Positions 27,351 through 36,669 of a stretch of DNA of 50,862 nt are shown one piece after another. The notes below the pieces were generated by a model. It was given only the letters and a program-made list of their open reading frames with translations, made no database searches and had not been told where the DNA came from. The stretch lies in assembly GCA_002700845.1 (NCBI GenBank), contig PAFA01000028.1, positions 1 to 50,862 on the forward strand. The letters run 5' to 3'. Every line of letters starts with the position of its first letter. Position 1 is the first letter of the stretch. This DNA comes from Phycisphaerae bacterium. GTDB taxonomy: Bacteria; Planctomycetota; Phycisphaerae; Phycisphaerales; SM1A02. Position numbers and translations under genes: made by a program.

Positions 27351-28214
27351 ATGAATCAATCAAATTCAATCGTTGTTGTTGGCGCTGGGACGATGGGTGC
27401 TGGAATCGCGTTGGTGGGCGCAACGAGTGGTATGCGGGCGGTTCAAATCGATGTCAGTGAAGACGCATTGGCCAAGGCTCAATCGTTGCATGCCAAGACA
27501 TTGGCAAGAAATGTTCAAAAGGGTCGGATGACTCAAGACGAGTCGGACGCCGCTGCCTCAAGGATTGAGTATGCCGCAACCCTCGATGCCGCGGCCGGAG
27601 CAGATTTTGCAATTGAAGCTGCCAGCGAGCGGGCTGAATTAAAGAAATCGATCTTTGCAGATTTACAATCTCGGGTCACTGAAGACGCCATCTTGGCGAC
27701 AAACACGTCAAGCATCTCCATCACAGATATTGCCACCGCTGTCCCAGGGGCCGAGGATCGCGTGATAGGCATGCACTTTTTTAACCCGGTTCCGATCATG
27801 AAACTTGTTGAGGTGATTCGTGGTTTGGCGACCAGTGATGCCACGTTGAACGCCACACTTCGGTTGGCCGAATCGATGGGTAAAACCCCGATTCCGGCGA
27901 ATGATCGAGCGGGATTCGTGTCGAATCGTGTCTTAATGCCGCTTATCAACGAAGCTTTTTTCGCTTGGATGGAAGGTGTGGCAGAGCCAGAACACATCGA
28001 CGAAATCATGAAACTTGGTTGTGCTCATCCAATGGGGCCTTTGCGTTTGGCCGATTTCATCGGCCTAGATGTCTGTCACGACATCATGATGGTTCTGTAT
28101 CGCGAATTGGGCGATTCCAAATTCTTCCCCTGTCCGCTGCTTCGTCAACTGGTCACCGCCGGACGACTTGGAGACAAAACCGGTCAAGGTGTATACGACC
28201 ACAGTGTGGCCTAA
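27351..28214 (+). CDS. 3-hydroxyacyl-CoA (3-hydroxybutyryl-CoA) dehydrogenase
   Basis: MNQSNSIVVVGAGTMGAGIALVGATSG, ATNTSSISITDIA, GMHFFNPVPIMKLVEVIRG, CAHPMGPLRLADFIGLDVCHDIM; start trimmed from 27195. Confidence 0.95.
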   Translation: MNQSNSIVVVGAGTMGAGIALVGATSGMRAVQIDVSEDALAKAQSLHAKTLARNVQKGRMTQDESDAAASRIEYAATLDAAAGADFAIEAASERAELKKSIFADLQSRVTEDAILATNTSSISITDIATAVPGAEDRVIGMHFFNPVPIMKLVEVIRGLATSDATLNATLRLAESMGKTPIPANDRAGFVSNRVLMPLINEAFFAWMEGVAEPEHIDEIMKLGCAHPMGPLRLADFIGLDVCHDIMMVLYRELGDSKFFPCPLLRQLVTAGRLGDKTGQGVYDHSVA

Positions 28215-28241
28215 TTTTCGGCCTACAGTCATGATCAAGGA

Positions 28242-30518
28242 ATGACTTTGATTCGACCATTAATCAATCTCTTCTCTTCTGTACGTTTGGGCATCAGCCT
28301 GATGGTGCTTATCTTTTTGTACAGCGCGGTTGGTTCAGCTGGCTTGCCAGTGCATTGGAACCTGTTGCGTCCCGACGCCTGGATGCCACTTCGCGAGGCT
28401 TTTGACTTGTCGGAGTTTCGTTGGTTCAATTGGTGGCCATTCGGTCTCCTGATCGGCTTGTTCTGTTTGAATTTGTCAGTGACCACCATCCGGAAGATTC
28501 CGTTGAACCGAATCAATCTTGGTGTGTGGATGATCCATTCTGGATTAATCACCCTTTCCCTCGGAAGCGTCTGGTACTTCGGCGTAAAGGTCGAAGGAGA
28601 CACTCTGGTCCACCGTCGATCCCTCGAAGTGTCCTGGGCTGGAGATACTCAGGCCATCGCGGCGGTACCAGGCAAACGAGTTACTTTGCAAAGCTCCGAT
28701 GGCCGCCGAGCTGATGTCAGAGTGGCAGCGATTGATCCCGAAGCTTCTACGGAAGATGGCACCCGGTCGGTAAAGGTCACATTGGTGGCCCGAGTTGACG
28801 GTCAAGACTTCCTGCGAGAGTTGCAAGCGGGCTATCCGGAATACACGAAAGATTTTGTGCCCAGCAATGATGCCGCTGGTTGGACTCCGGTAGATGGTCT
28901 TGCCCTCGAAGGGTTTGATACGGCACTGAACTTTTCCCCCGAACCATTTTTCTATCTCATGGAATCTCGTGCGCTTTATTTGCGTGAGGTCCAATCGGAT
29001 GGCACGCGTGGGCCATGGGTCGAACGCCCGATTGATGATCTGCCGCTGTTTACCGATCGCTTAAATGACCGAACTCGGGTTTGGCCCGAGGGCGGAGCAA
29101 ACGCCAGTGCAAAAAGGGACATGTCCTCGATTAGCCTTCCTGCAATTCATGACAATGATCCACTTCCAGACGTTCGATTGCAGGTCACAGACACCTTGCG
29201 ATATGCCTTACCCGAGGTCAGAAGAACCGATGGTGGACCAGCTATTGATCCGACGGCCACAGTGGAACTGTCACGTTCGGACGACTCGGAAACCCGATCC
29301 TTTGACCTTCGGGCACTTGATCCAGCCGCGAGATCCGCGTTGGATGGTGCCTTGGAAATGCGATGGGTTCTTGATGAAAGCGAATTCGCGTCGCTTCGGG
29401 AAGTTCGTTCTGGCGGGCTGATCGTCGATGGGATGTCTTATCCCTTGACCCCCGGTACCCAGACGCCATTTGGTTCCGGTCAGTTAACCCTGCAGTCGGT
29501 CTCCGATGATTTGGTCGTGGGTGGAGAGCGTCTTTCGGTCGCTGTTGTGAACATTGAGCAAGGTGAAGAGACATGGGTGCGTTGGATTTTTGATGATCCA
29601 GATTTGACTCGAGACCTTGATGCCCAAGGCCAGCCAATTGAAGGCGGTCTACGTCAGGCGGATGTCACGACCGAATATCGCCCCGGATCTGGCTCTTCAG
29701 TTCGTTTGGTGGTTGGTCCTGGTGAGCAAGACCTCCGAGTTTTGGTTCCTGGTGAAGATGGGGGCGTCGTTCAAGATGTTCGCCGCGGCAATTGGGTTGA
29801 TCTTGGAGCAGGATTGCAACTCCGGGTTGTCAGGTTTGCCCTTCGCAGTCGGGCCGAACGACGGCCGCTGGTTATCCCGCAGGATCAGCGTGATCGGGAT
29901 GTCGGGTTCCTCGCCTCGACGGTCCGGGTTGCCTGTGAGGATGGCGTCGTGCGTCGTCGTGGGCTTTCAGATTCCTGGCTTCTTTATCACCTCTACGCCT
30001 TCGACGGTGAAGCTGATCTGCCACGCCGTTTTCGATTTGAGCCGAGCGAGTTGATCATGAATGATGGTCGTCGCTTCGAACTTTTGTACAGCCGTCGCCG
30101 GATGCCTATGCCTGAAGCTGTAGTGCTTGATGATTTTGAAGTGCGTAGTCGTATTGGTGGGTTTACCGGCGAGACCACCAGCATTCGTGATTGGACAAGT
30201 CACTTGAGATTTGTGAAGTCAGAAGGTGGTGTTTCTGAGGCGTACAAAGTGCACATGAACAATCCTGCCGAGCATGAGGGATTGTGGTACTTCCAGTCGC
30301 AGTGGGATCCACCCGATCCAGCCCGGCGTGAAGATGAAGTAGACAGCCTTGGCCTGAACCACACCGTGCTGGGGGTCGCCAATCGAAGAGGTGTCTATGT
30401 TCAGCTTCTTGGAACCATCATGACAGTTGTAGGATTGATATACGCGTTTTACGTGAAGCCCGTTATCAAGCGTCGTCGGTTGGAAGCAGCCAAAGCATCT
30501 GCGGGAGCGCAGGCATGA
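28242..30518 (+). CDS. resB: Cytochrome c biogenesis protein ResB-like (Ccs1)
   Basis: 758 aa; N-terminal LINLFSSVRLGISLMVLIFLYSAVGSAG and WWPFGLLIGLFCLNLSVTTIRKIPLN, large soluble domain, C-terminal NNPAEHEGLWYFQSQWDP...; directly precedes ccsA. Confidence 0.85.
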   Translation: MTLIRPLINLFSSVRLGISLMVLIFLYSAVGSAGLPVHWNLLRPDAWMPLREAFDLSEFRWFNWWPFGLLIGLFCLNLSVTTIRKIPLNRINLGVWMIHSGLITLSLGSVWYFGVKVEGDTLVHRRSLEVSWAGDTQAIAAVPGKRVTLQSSDGRRADVRVAAIDPEASTEDGTRSVKVTLVARVDGQDFLRELQAGYPEYTKDFVPSNDAAGWTPVDGLALEGFDTALNFSPEPFFYLMESRALYLREVQSDGTRGPWVERPIDDLPLFTDRLNDRTRVWPEGGANASAKRDMSSISLPAIHDNDPLPDVRLQVTDTLRYALPEVRRTDGGPAIDPTATVELSRSDDSETRSFDLRALDPAARSALDGALEMRWVLDESEFASLREVRSGGLIVDGMSYPLTPGTQTPFGSGQLTLQSVSDDLVVGGERLSVAVVNIEQGEETWVRWIFDDPDLTRDLDAQGQPIEGGLRQADVTTEYRPGSGSSVRLVVGPGEQDLRVLVPGEDGGVVQDVRRGNWVDLGAGLQLRVVRFALRSRAERRPLVIPQDQRDRDVGFLASTVRVACEDGVVRRRGLSDSWLLYHLYAFDGEADLPRRFRFEPSELIMNDGRRFELLYSRRRMPMPEAVVLDDFEVRSRIGGFTGETTSIRDWTSHLRFVKSEGGVSEAYKVHMNNPAEHEGLWYFQSQWDPPDPARREDEVDSLGLNHTVLGVANRRGVYVQLLGTIMTVVGLIYAFYVKPVIKRRRLEAAKASAGAQA

Positions 30519-32185
30519 TTCGATCGTTCCTTTTCTTCATCCTGTTGTTGTGCAGTGCCCCGACCTTTGGGAATGATTTGTTCCTGAACCAGCTTGATTT
30601 GAACAAGCTGGGAACAGTTGCCTCATTTGATCAGGGTCGAGTCAAGAGTCTTGACTCTTTGGCCGCTTCGGTTATGAAGCGCATCACTGGTGCACGAACA
30701 CCCACTGGAACATCGAACTTGGCCGAAATGTTGGATCTGGCCTTTCGCTCCGAGGCTTGGTCTGATCGCCCCACCATCTATGTAAAGAACAAACTGGTCC
30801 GTGCAGAGCTCGCTTCGGCGATGGCAGGCTCCAATGCGTCTTCGCAAGCCCAAGTGACGCTGATCGAAACCGGACTGGTTGCTCGCCGGCACCTGGAGAC
30901 CACCCAGGCTTCCGCAATTTTGGACCGTCTTTCTCGTGATCTGATGCGGACTGCTCGGCCGGTAGAAGAAATTCGCGGCGCCCTTTCTTGGTCCCGCCCC
31001 AAAGTCTTGCGGTCTTTGTTCACGGTGGTGGCCCCACCCAATGGAGGGTTTGAAGCCCGGTGGTTCACTCTTGACGACCTCACAATGGGTGGCATGACTG
31101 CTCCGATCTTCGCGGGTATCGACAGCGAAGTACGCCGCAAGAGCATTGGACACTGGGAAGCATTCACCTCGGCGTGGTCTGCGGGTGACGCCGCAACTGT
31201 CAATGCATCTGCCGAAGCTCTTTCAGCATTGCTTCCACAAGTCAATCCCGATCCTGAGATATATCCCTCGTTGGCACGGTTGTCTTGGGAAAGCTGGTAT
31301 TTCCGCAACGGTAATCTCACCTTGTTCTGGCTTGCTTATGGCTTTGCTCTGGCCCCGCTGTTGATGGCCGTCGTTTTCCGGTGGCGGGGTGTCATGCGTC
31401 TGGGACTTGCCATGTTCACCCTGGCGGTGCTGTTGCATACCTTTTCGGTAGGACTGCGTTGGTGGGTGAGTGGGCGATGGCCCAATTCCAACATGTTCGA
31501 GGCGGTTACCACTGCAGCATGGTTTGGCGCCTTCTTTGCCTTGCTCTTTGAGATGTTCTTGCCCCGATCGCCGGTTCGCGGAATCGTGGCCCTTGGTGGT
31601 GCGGGTACTGGGATGGTGGCTTTGATGTGTGCACACTTCATGCCACTTTCATTGGACCCCACGATCTCCAACATGATGCCAGTGCTCCATGATGTTTGGC
31701 TCTACATCCACACCAACGTCATCATCTTCAGTTACGCACTGATATTTATGGCCTCCGTCACTGCGGGTATTTATTTGCTTTGGCGAGTTGCGATTCGAGT
31801 GCGTGGTCAAACAAAGGGTGCGGTTCTTCACGCGGGTGGGGGAGGCACCAGCATGATGCTCGCTGGCCGATCAAGGTCTCTGGGTGAAGTCATGGACGGT
31901 GCCACCATGATTCTGGTGGAACTCTCCTTCATTCTCCTTTGGGCGGGCATCGTGATGGGCGCCATTTGGGCGGATCATTCTTGGGGGCGTCCTTGGGGTT
32001 GGGATCCAAAGGAAGTCTTTGCCCTCAATACATTCTTGGTCTTTGCCGTCTTGGTTCACGTTCGCTGGAGTGTTCGTGACAAAGGACTCTGGACAGCGCT
32101 CTTGGCGGTTGTCGGTTGCGCAGTCATGTTATTCAATTGGGTGGTGATCAATTTCACCATTGCGGGGTTGCATTCGTACGCATGA
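30515..32185 (+). CDS. ccsA: Cytochrome c biogenesis protein CcsA
   Basis: 556 aa; tryptophan-rich WADHSWGRPWGWDPKEVFALNTFLVFAVLVHVRW; HDVWLYIHTNVIIFSYALIFMA. Confidence 0.93.
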   Translation: MIRSFLFFILLLCSAPTFGNDLFLNQLDLNKLGTVASFDQGRVKSLDSLAASVMKRITGARTPTGTSNLAEMLDLAFRSEAWSDRPTIYVKNKLVRAELASAMAGSNASSQAQVTLIETGLVARRHLETTQASAILDRLSRDLMRTARPVEEIRGALSWSRPKVLRSLFTVVAPPNGGFEARWFTLDDLTMGGMTAPIFAGIDSEVRRKSIGHWEAFTSAWSAGDAATVNASAEALSALLPQVNPDPEIYPSLARLSWESWYFRNGNLTLFWLAYGFALAPLLMAVVFRWRGVMRLGLAMFTLAVLLHTFSVGLRWWVSGRWPNSNMFEAVTTAAWFGAFFALLFEMFLPRSPVRGIVALGGAGTGMVALMCAHFMPLSLDPTISNMMPVLHDVWLYIHTNVIIFSYALIFMASVTAGIYLLWRVAIRVRGQTKGAVLHAGGGGTSMMLAGRSRSLGEVMDGATMILVELSFILLWAGIVMGAIWADHSWGRPWGWDPKEVFALNTFLVFAVLVHVRWSVRDKGLWTALLAVVGCAVMLFNWVVINFTIAGLHSYA

Positions 32186-33489
32186 TGGAAGACACCTTTG
32201 ATCAATTTGGAAATGCCCTTCCCCTCGGCGATGGCGACGCTTGGCCAGTGGTCGAGCGTGCCCCAGTCAGTATGGCTGTACCTTGGACTGAGCCTGGACC
32301 TCCAGCGCCAGAAACCATTGCCGACGACATGCGTACCCGTGCGGGGCGCAAAGTAGAACTTCACGGAGCAGAGGTTGGTCCCGAAGATAGCGGGCTGCTG
32401 TGGTCAGCGGTCTTCACGATCGAGGGACTTGCGGCGCCAATTTTTGTCTGGTTGGAAGAAACCGATACTCCGGCGGCTCAGCACGCCGCCGAGGCCGCCG
32501 GAGTTCCAGAACACCAATGGACCATGGTTTGGCAAACTCGCTTGGAAGGTAAAGATGCGGTCATGGAATGGGGCATGGTTCTTCGGACCATTGGCTGGTC
32601 TTGGCCCGGCACACCCGCGGTGCATGATTTGGAACTGTCTCGATGGATCATGCGCGAAGATGTCTTAGAACCCCTGCTTGCTGATCAACAGTTGGAGCCA
32701 GCCATTGAATCACTCTGGTGGGTTTCAGCTTCGCAACGCATGCAAGATGCGCCTGCGTGGTTAAAGACCAATGGCATGAATCGTTTGGGCTTGCCTGAAC
32801 TTGAGTTTCTCGAGGTTCCCGTTTCTCTGGTCCCCACCACGGCCCATCTGCTTGACGAACTTGCGGCCCGCATTGTGGAGGATGGCCCTCCTCCCCCGGG
32901 AACACGGATGGCGATTGGCCCCGAGATGGAACTTCGCGCGGTGCCTCCACGAGAAGTTCTTCATGTTCTTCCTCCAGAGATGCCGGGCCAGCTGGATGAT
33001 CGTGAGCCTGATGCGCCGCCTTCCATTGTGTTCACTGGGCCAGAAAAAATAGGGGCAACCAGGGCGACCTGGCCACCAGCGACAAACATCTTGCAACGTC
33101 TTGCCGAAGAACCTTGCGTGGTCTACCGGTCAACGCGAACGACAAAGCGTCGATCACATTTGGCTCAGCAATCGTGGGATGATTTGGGCATGATCCATGC
33201 CAAACTCAAACGCCTCGGCGTCGAAGCCTTGGTGGCGGTGAAAGCTGTTTTTGGTCCCGAAGCTTCCCGCGAGCATTGTTGGGTTCGCATCAGTACCCTT
33301 CAAGGCAATTCGGTCACTGGTGTCTTGGATGCTGACACTCGAATAGTTCCTGGGTTGAAAGCGGGAGATACCCACCAGGTCAACCGAGAAGAGATCAGTG
33401 ATTGGTGCGTGGTTCTGGATCAAAACAGATTTGACCCTGAATCGTTGCCTGCCCTCTGGCGGGCGGTTGATGCCCTTTCGGCTCCCTAA
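32182..33489 (+). CDS. Protein with C-terminal DUF2314-like domain, unknown function
   Basis: 436 aa; ASREHCWVRISTLQGNSVTGVLDADTRIVPGLKAGDTHQVNREEISDWCVV resembles DUF2314; ATGA overlap with the ccsA stop. Confidence 0.6.
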   Translation: MMEDTFDQFGNALPLGDGDAWPVVERAPVSMAVPWTEPGPPAPETIADDMRTRAGRKVELHGAEVGPEDSGLLWSAVFTIEGLAAPIFVWLEETDTPAAQHAAEAAGVPEHQWTMVWQTRLEGKDAVMEWGMVLRTIGWSWPGTPAVHDLELSRWIMREDVLEPLLADQQLEPAIESLWWVSASQRMQDAPAWLKTNGMNRLGLPELEFLEVPVSLVPTTAHLLDELAARIVEDGPPPPGTRMAIGPEMELRAVPPREVLHVLPPEMPGQLDDREPDAPPSIVFTGPEKIGATRATWPPATNILQRLAEEPCVVYRSTRTTKRRSHLAQQSWDDLGMIHAKLKRLGVEALVAVKAVFGPEASREHCWVRISTLQGNSVTGVLDADTRIVPGLKAGDTHQVNREEISDWCVVLDQNRFDPESLPALWRAVDALSAP

Positions 33490-34505
33490 CCCTCTGGAAC
33501 GAGAGCCTCGCCCAACGCACGGCTGCGCTCTCTGATCCATTCAGCATTGCGTATTCCTGCCTCAACCCAAGCCAGTGTGTCGATTCCAACGACACGACCG
33601 TGAATGGCAATTGGCAAGATGGTTTCACCCGCCACTGCTTCGATCATCAGCCAAGGCAGCATCCCCCATGTCTCAGCCGGAGGTGCTTTCCCAATTCTGG
33701 AACGCCATGCTGTAATGAGGCGTTGTCCCGCTTGGTGTTTGATTCCTGCAGGCCACTTTTTGGCAGGGATTTTGCGAGACCGTCGAAGCGAGACTTGAAG
33801 CACTGCATTGGCCAGCTCGGTGGCAACGGCGTCCACTCGAACCCCATCAAAGTCCAGAATGCCACACACCCGACCTTGCTCATTGAATCGAAGATTTCGG
33901 GGGTGCCAGTCGCCATGAAGAGTTTGCTGCGGATGGTTTGAAATTCCTCGCTCTTCGACCTTTGCTCGGGCCACAGTGGCCAGATTTCCAAGAGACCGGA
34001 GTGTCAGTTCGGCGGTTGGAACATTCTCAATGGCACGTTTGATGAATCGATCGAAATGGTGTCGGTGCGGGCAACTTTTTGGGTTGAAAATCTGCCGTGA
34101 TCGAGTCGCTCTATGAAACATGGCCAGTGCAAGACCAGCCGCGCTGGCGTCTTCATTGCCCCTTCGGCCGCTTCGGCCGCTCATCCACGATTGCAGTTCC
34201 CAGACCAGTCCTTGGTATTCAACATGTCGCAGGCCATTCGCTTGCGGGCGTAAATCCGGGACAGGGAGCTTTGCATCAGCGCAATCTGCCATAACAACCC
34301 GCATAAATTCGAGCTGTTCTGCGGACAGGGCTTTTAGCGGTCGACCCTTCAAGAGGAACCGGCCTTCAGTCGCTTCAACCATATATTTGTTGGAGCCGGA
34401 TGATCCACCCTCATGGGGTCGGATCGAGTTGATTCGCCCCAGCTGCCAGCCGTCGAGGAGATCCCGAAGTTGTACGGGTGGAAAGCTGGGGTTGCTCGCA
34501 CTCAT
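33486..34505 (-). CDS. Aminoglycoside phosphotransferase / homoserine kinase-like family protein
   Basis: 339 aa; TLHGDWHPRNLRFNEQGRVCGILDFDGVRVDAVATELANAV. Confidence 0.88.
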   Translation of the reverse strand: MSASNPSFPPVQLRDLLDGWQLGRINSIRPHEGGSSGSNKYMVEATEGRFLLKGRPLKALSAEQLEFMRVVMADCADAKLPVPDLRPQANGLRHVEYQGLVWELQSWMSGRSGRRGNEDASAAGLALAMFHRATRSRQIFNPKSCPHRHHFDRFIKRAIENVPTAELTLRSLGNLATVARAKVEERGISNHPQQTLHGDWHPRNLRFNEQGRVCGILDFDGVRVDAVATELANAVLQVSLRRSRKIPAKKWPAGIKHQAGQRLITAWRSRIGKAPPAETWGMLPWLMIEAVAGETILPIAIHGRVVGIDTLAWVEAGIRNAEWIRERSRALGEALVPEG

Positions 34506-35380
34506 TCCACGTTCTGAACCTGTTCTTTCAGTCGATCTACGGCGCTCTTGATTTCGACGATGGCCCGAGAAACATCTACCTGTTGCACTTTCGAACCAAT
34601 TGTATTGGTCTCTCTTAGCATTTCTTGCGTCAAGAAATCAAGCGTACGGCCTATCGGTTCTTTGCCGATCAGCAGCTCTCGGAATTGGAGCAAGTGGGCA
34701 TCCATTCTGGTCACTTCTTCAGAGATGTCCGAGCGTTCCGCAAAGAATGCAACTTCGCGGACCAAGTCCTTTGGATCTTCAGCCACATTGAGTGATTCAA
34801 GCATCTCGCGCATGCGTTGCAGCATCCGTTCTTCATGCTGCTTGGTGATGCTGGGGATGGCGGAACGAATGGTCTTTAGCCGCTCTTCGATGACGGCGCA
34901 CTGTGTTGATAAGTCATGCTCGAGGGCTTGTCCTTCATGCTCTCGCATTCGCTGCAGTTGCACGCATGACTCCAACGCCGCTTGCTTCGCCAACGCCCCT
35001 ACGCGGTGAAGCCGCTGCTCTTCATCAAAGACGATGACGCCCGGTAGATTGAGAATCCCAGACAGGTCAATTTTGGTGGCCGAGTGGTCGACCCCTGACA
35101 TCCCCAGGATTTGGTTGAGGTAACTTTGAAAGGCCGTCTTATCAATGCGACCGGCTCGGTCGTCGGAGGTTTCTTGCACTCGGACCGAGATCGTGAGTGA
35201 CCCACGTTGGAAGTGCTCGACGACGATTCGTTCCAAAGGCCCTTCGAGTGCCATGATTTCTTCTGGAAGTCGGACCAGGCATTTTCGGTGCCGATTGTTG
35301 ACGGATCGAATTTCGACGCCAACAGTGAGGCCACCTTCTGTACACGTGGCCGAACCAAAGCCAGTCATCGATCGCAACAC
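34502..35380 (-). CDS. yicC: YicC family protein (endoribonuclease YicC)
   Basis: MLRSMTGFGSATCTEGGLTVGVEIRSVNNRHRKCLVRLPEE; C-terminal GRTLDFLTQEMLRETNTIGSKVQQVDVSRAIVEIKSAVDRLKEQVQNVE. Confidence 0.96.
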   Translation of the reverse strand: MLRSMTGFGSATCTEGGLTVGVEIRSVNNRHRKCLVRLPEEIMALEGPLERIVVEHFQRGSLTISVRVQETSDDRAGRIDKTAFQSYLNQILGMSGVDHSATKIDLSGILNLPGVIVFDEEQRLHRVGALAKQAALESCVQLQRMREHEGQALEHDLSTQCAVIEERLKTIRSAIPSITKQHEERMLQRMREMLESLNVAEDPKDLVREVAFFAERSDISEEVTRMDAHLLQFRELLIGKEPIGRTLDFLTQEMLRETNTIGSKVQQVDVSRAIVEIKSAVDRLKEQVQNVE

Positions 35381-35383
35381 GAT

Positions 35384-35779
35384 TTATCCTTCAGGATCGA
35401 CGCTATCGTCGGAAGTGCTCGGCGCGGTGTCGATCTCCGCCGATGGGATGACAGTGGCCGGAGTGGTATCAGGAGTGGTGGCGTCGACGGCTTCCACGGC
35501 TTCCGCTGGGCCAGCGGACTCGGTGTCACCAGGTCCCGCCGAGATGTTCAATCCGATGGCCAAGCCGAGATACAGCACAAAGGCCACAACCGTGACCCAC
35601 GTCAGGGTGTCCCCAACGCGGCCACCCAGCAGGGAGTCGGCACTGCCAGCACTGGAGCCACCAAATGCGGCGGAGAGGCCGCCACCCTTGGGACGCTGCA
35701 TCAGAATGACCAAGATCATCACTGTGGAAACGACCATAAAGAGGCCGGTCAGGAGGTAAAAGTTGTTGACGTTGTTCAT
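35384..35779 (-). CDS. secG: Preprotein translocase subunit SecG
   Basis: FMVVSTVMILVILMQRPKGGGLSAAFGGSSAGSADSLLGGRVGDTLTWVTVVAFVLYLGLAIGL. Confidence 0.92.
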   Translation of the reverse strand: MNNVNNFYLLTGLFMVVSTVMILVILMQRPKGGGLSAAFGGSSAGSADSLLGGRVGDTLTWVTVVAFVLYLGLAIGLNISAGPGDTESAGPAEAVEAVDATTPDTTPATVIPSAEIDTAPSTSDDSVDPEG

Positions 35780-36558
35780 GCTTGGCTCTCGGCCTTGGCG
35801 GCGGTCACCGCGTTGATGATGGCAAGGAAGTCAGAAGACTTCAGTGAGGCGCCTCCGACAAGGAAACCGTCCACGTCGGGTTTGGCAAACAATTCCGCCG
35901 CATTGGCGGGCTTGACCGAACCTCCGTATTGGATACGGACGGCATCGGCCACGACTTGATCATAGTGTTCTGCGAGCGCTGCTCGAAGATCTGCGTGGAC
36001 CTCTTGGGCGTCTTCTGGTGTAGCCGTCAATCCGGTGCCAATGGCCCAGACCGGCTCGTATGCGATGACCAAGCGGGAGAGTGCTGCGGCGGGTAGCCCT
36101 TCAAGGGCGTGGGCCAATTGGGCTCGGTTCACTTCACGTTGCCGCTGGGCTTCACGCTCTTCTTTCAGCTCACCGGTACACAAGATGGCAGAGAACCCCG
36201 CATTGAGCGTTGCGTGGAGTTTTTCTCGGACCATCTCATTGCTCTCGCCGATCACATGTCGTCGCTCTGAGTGGCCAATCAAGACCCACTCCACGCCGCA
36301 GTCCTCAAGCATGGGCAATGAGACTTCGCCGGTATAGGCGCCGGATGCCTCGTGATGGACATCTTGGGCGCCAAGCATTGGCGGAGCAGATTCCACAACG
36401 TCGGCAACCAGAGCCAAGTAGGGAAAGGCCGGGAACATCACCACTTCAGCCCCCAGGGGGCCTCGAGCAAGGCCTTCAGCGATGGATTCAGCAAGGTCCG
36501 CGCCGTCGCCAGCGTTGAGGTTCATCTTCCAGTTGCCGCCAATAATCGGAGTTCGCAC
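35776..36558 (-). CDS. tpiA: Triose-phosphate isomerase
   Basis: GTG start: VRTPIIGGNWKMNLNAGDGADLAESIAEGL; GVEWVLIGHSERRHVIGESNEMV; AYEPVWAIGTG; IQYGGSVKPANAAELFAKPDVDGFLVGGASL. Confidence 0.97.
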   Translation of the reverse strand: MRTPIIGGNWKMNLNAGDGADLAESIAEGLARGPLGAEVVMFPAFPYLALVADVVESAPPMLGAQDVHHEASGAYTGEVSLPMLEDCGVEWVLIGHSERRHVIGESNEMVREKLHATLNAGFSAILCTGELKEEREAQRQREVNRAQLAHALEGLPAAALSRLVIAYEPVWAIGTGLTATPEDAQEVHADLRAALAEHYDQVVADAVRIQYGGSVKPANAAELFAKPDVDGFLVGGASLKSSDFLAIINAVTAAKAESQA

Positions 36559-36669
36559 AGAGCAGGTCCTTTTCCGGTGGGAAACGACACAGGTTAGCCG
36601 ACGCCCCGGCGTTCCGCACGCAGGAAATTGCCAGGGAATCCGTACAATTGAACCTTCTGGAGTCCAATC

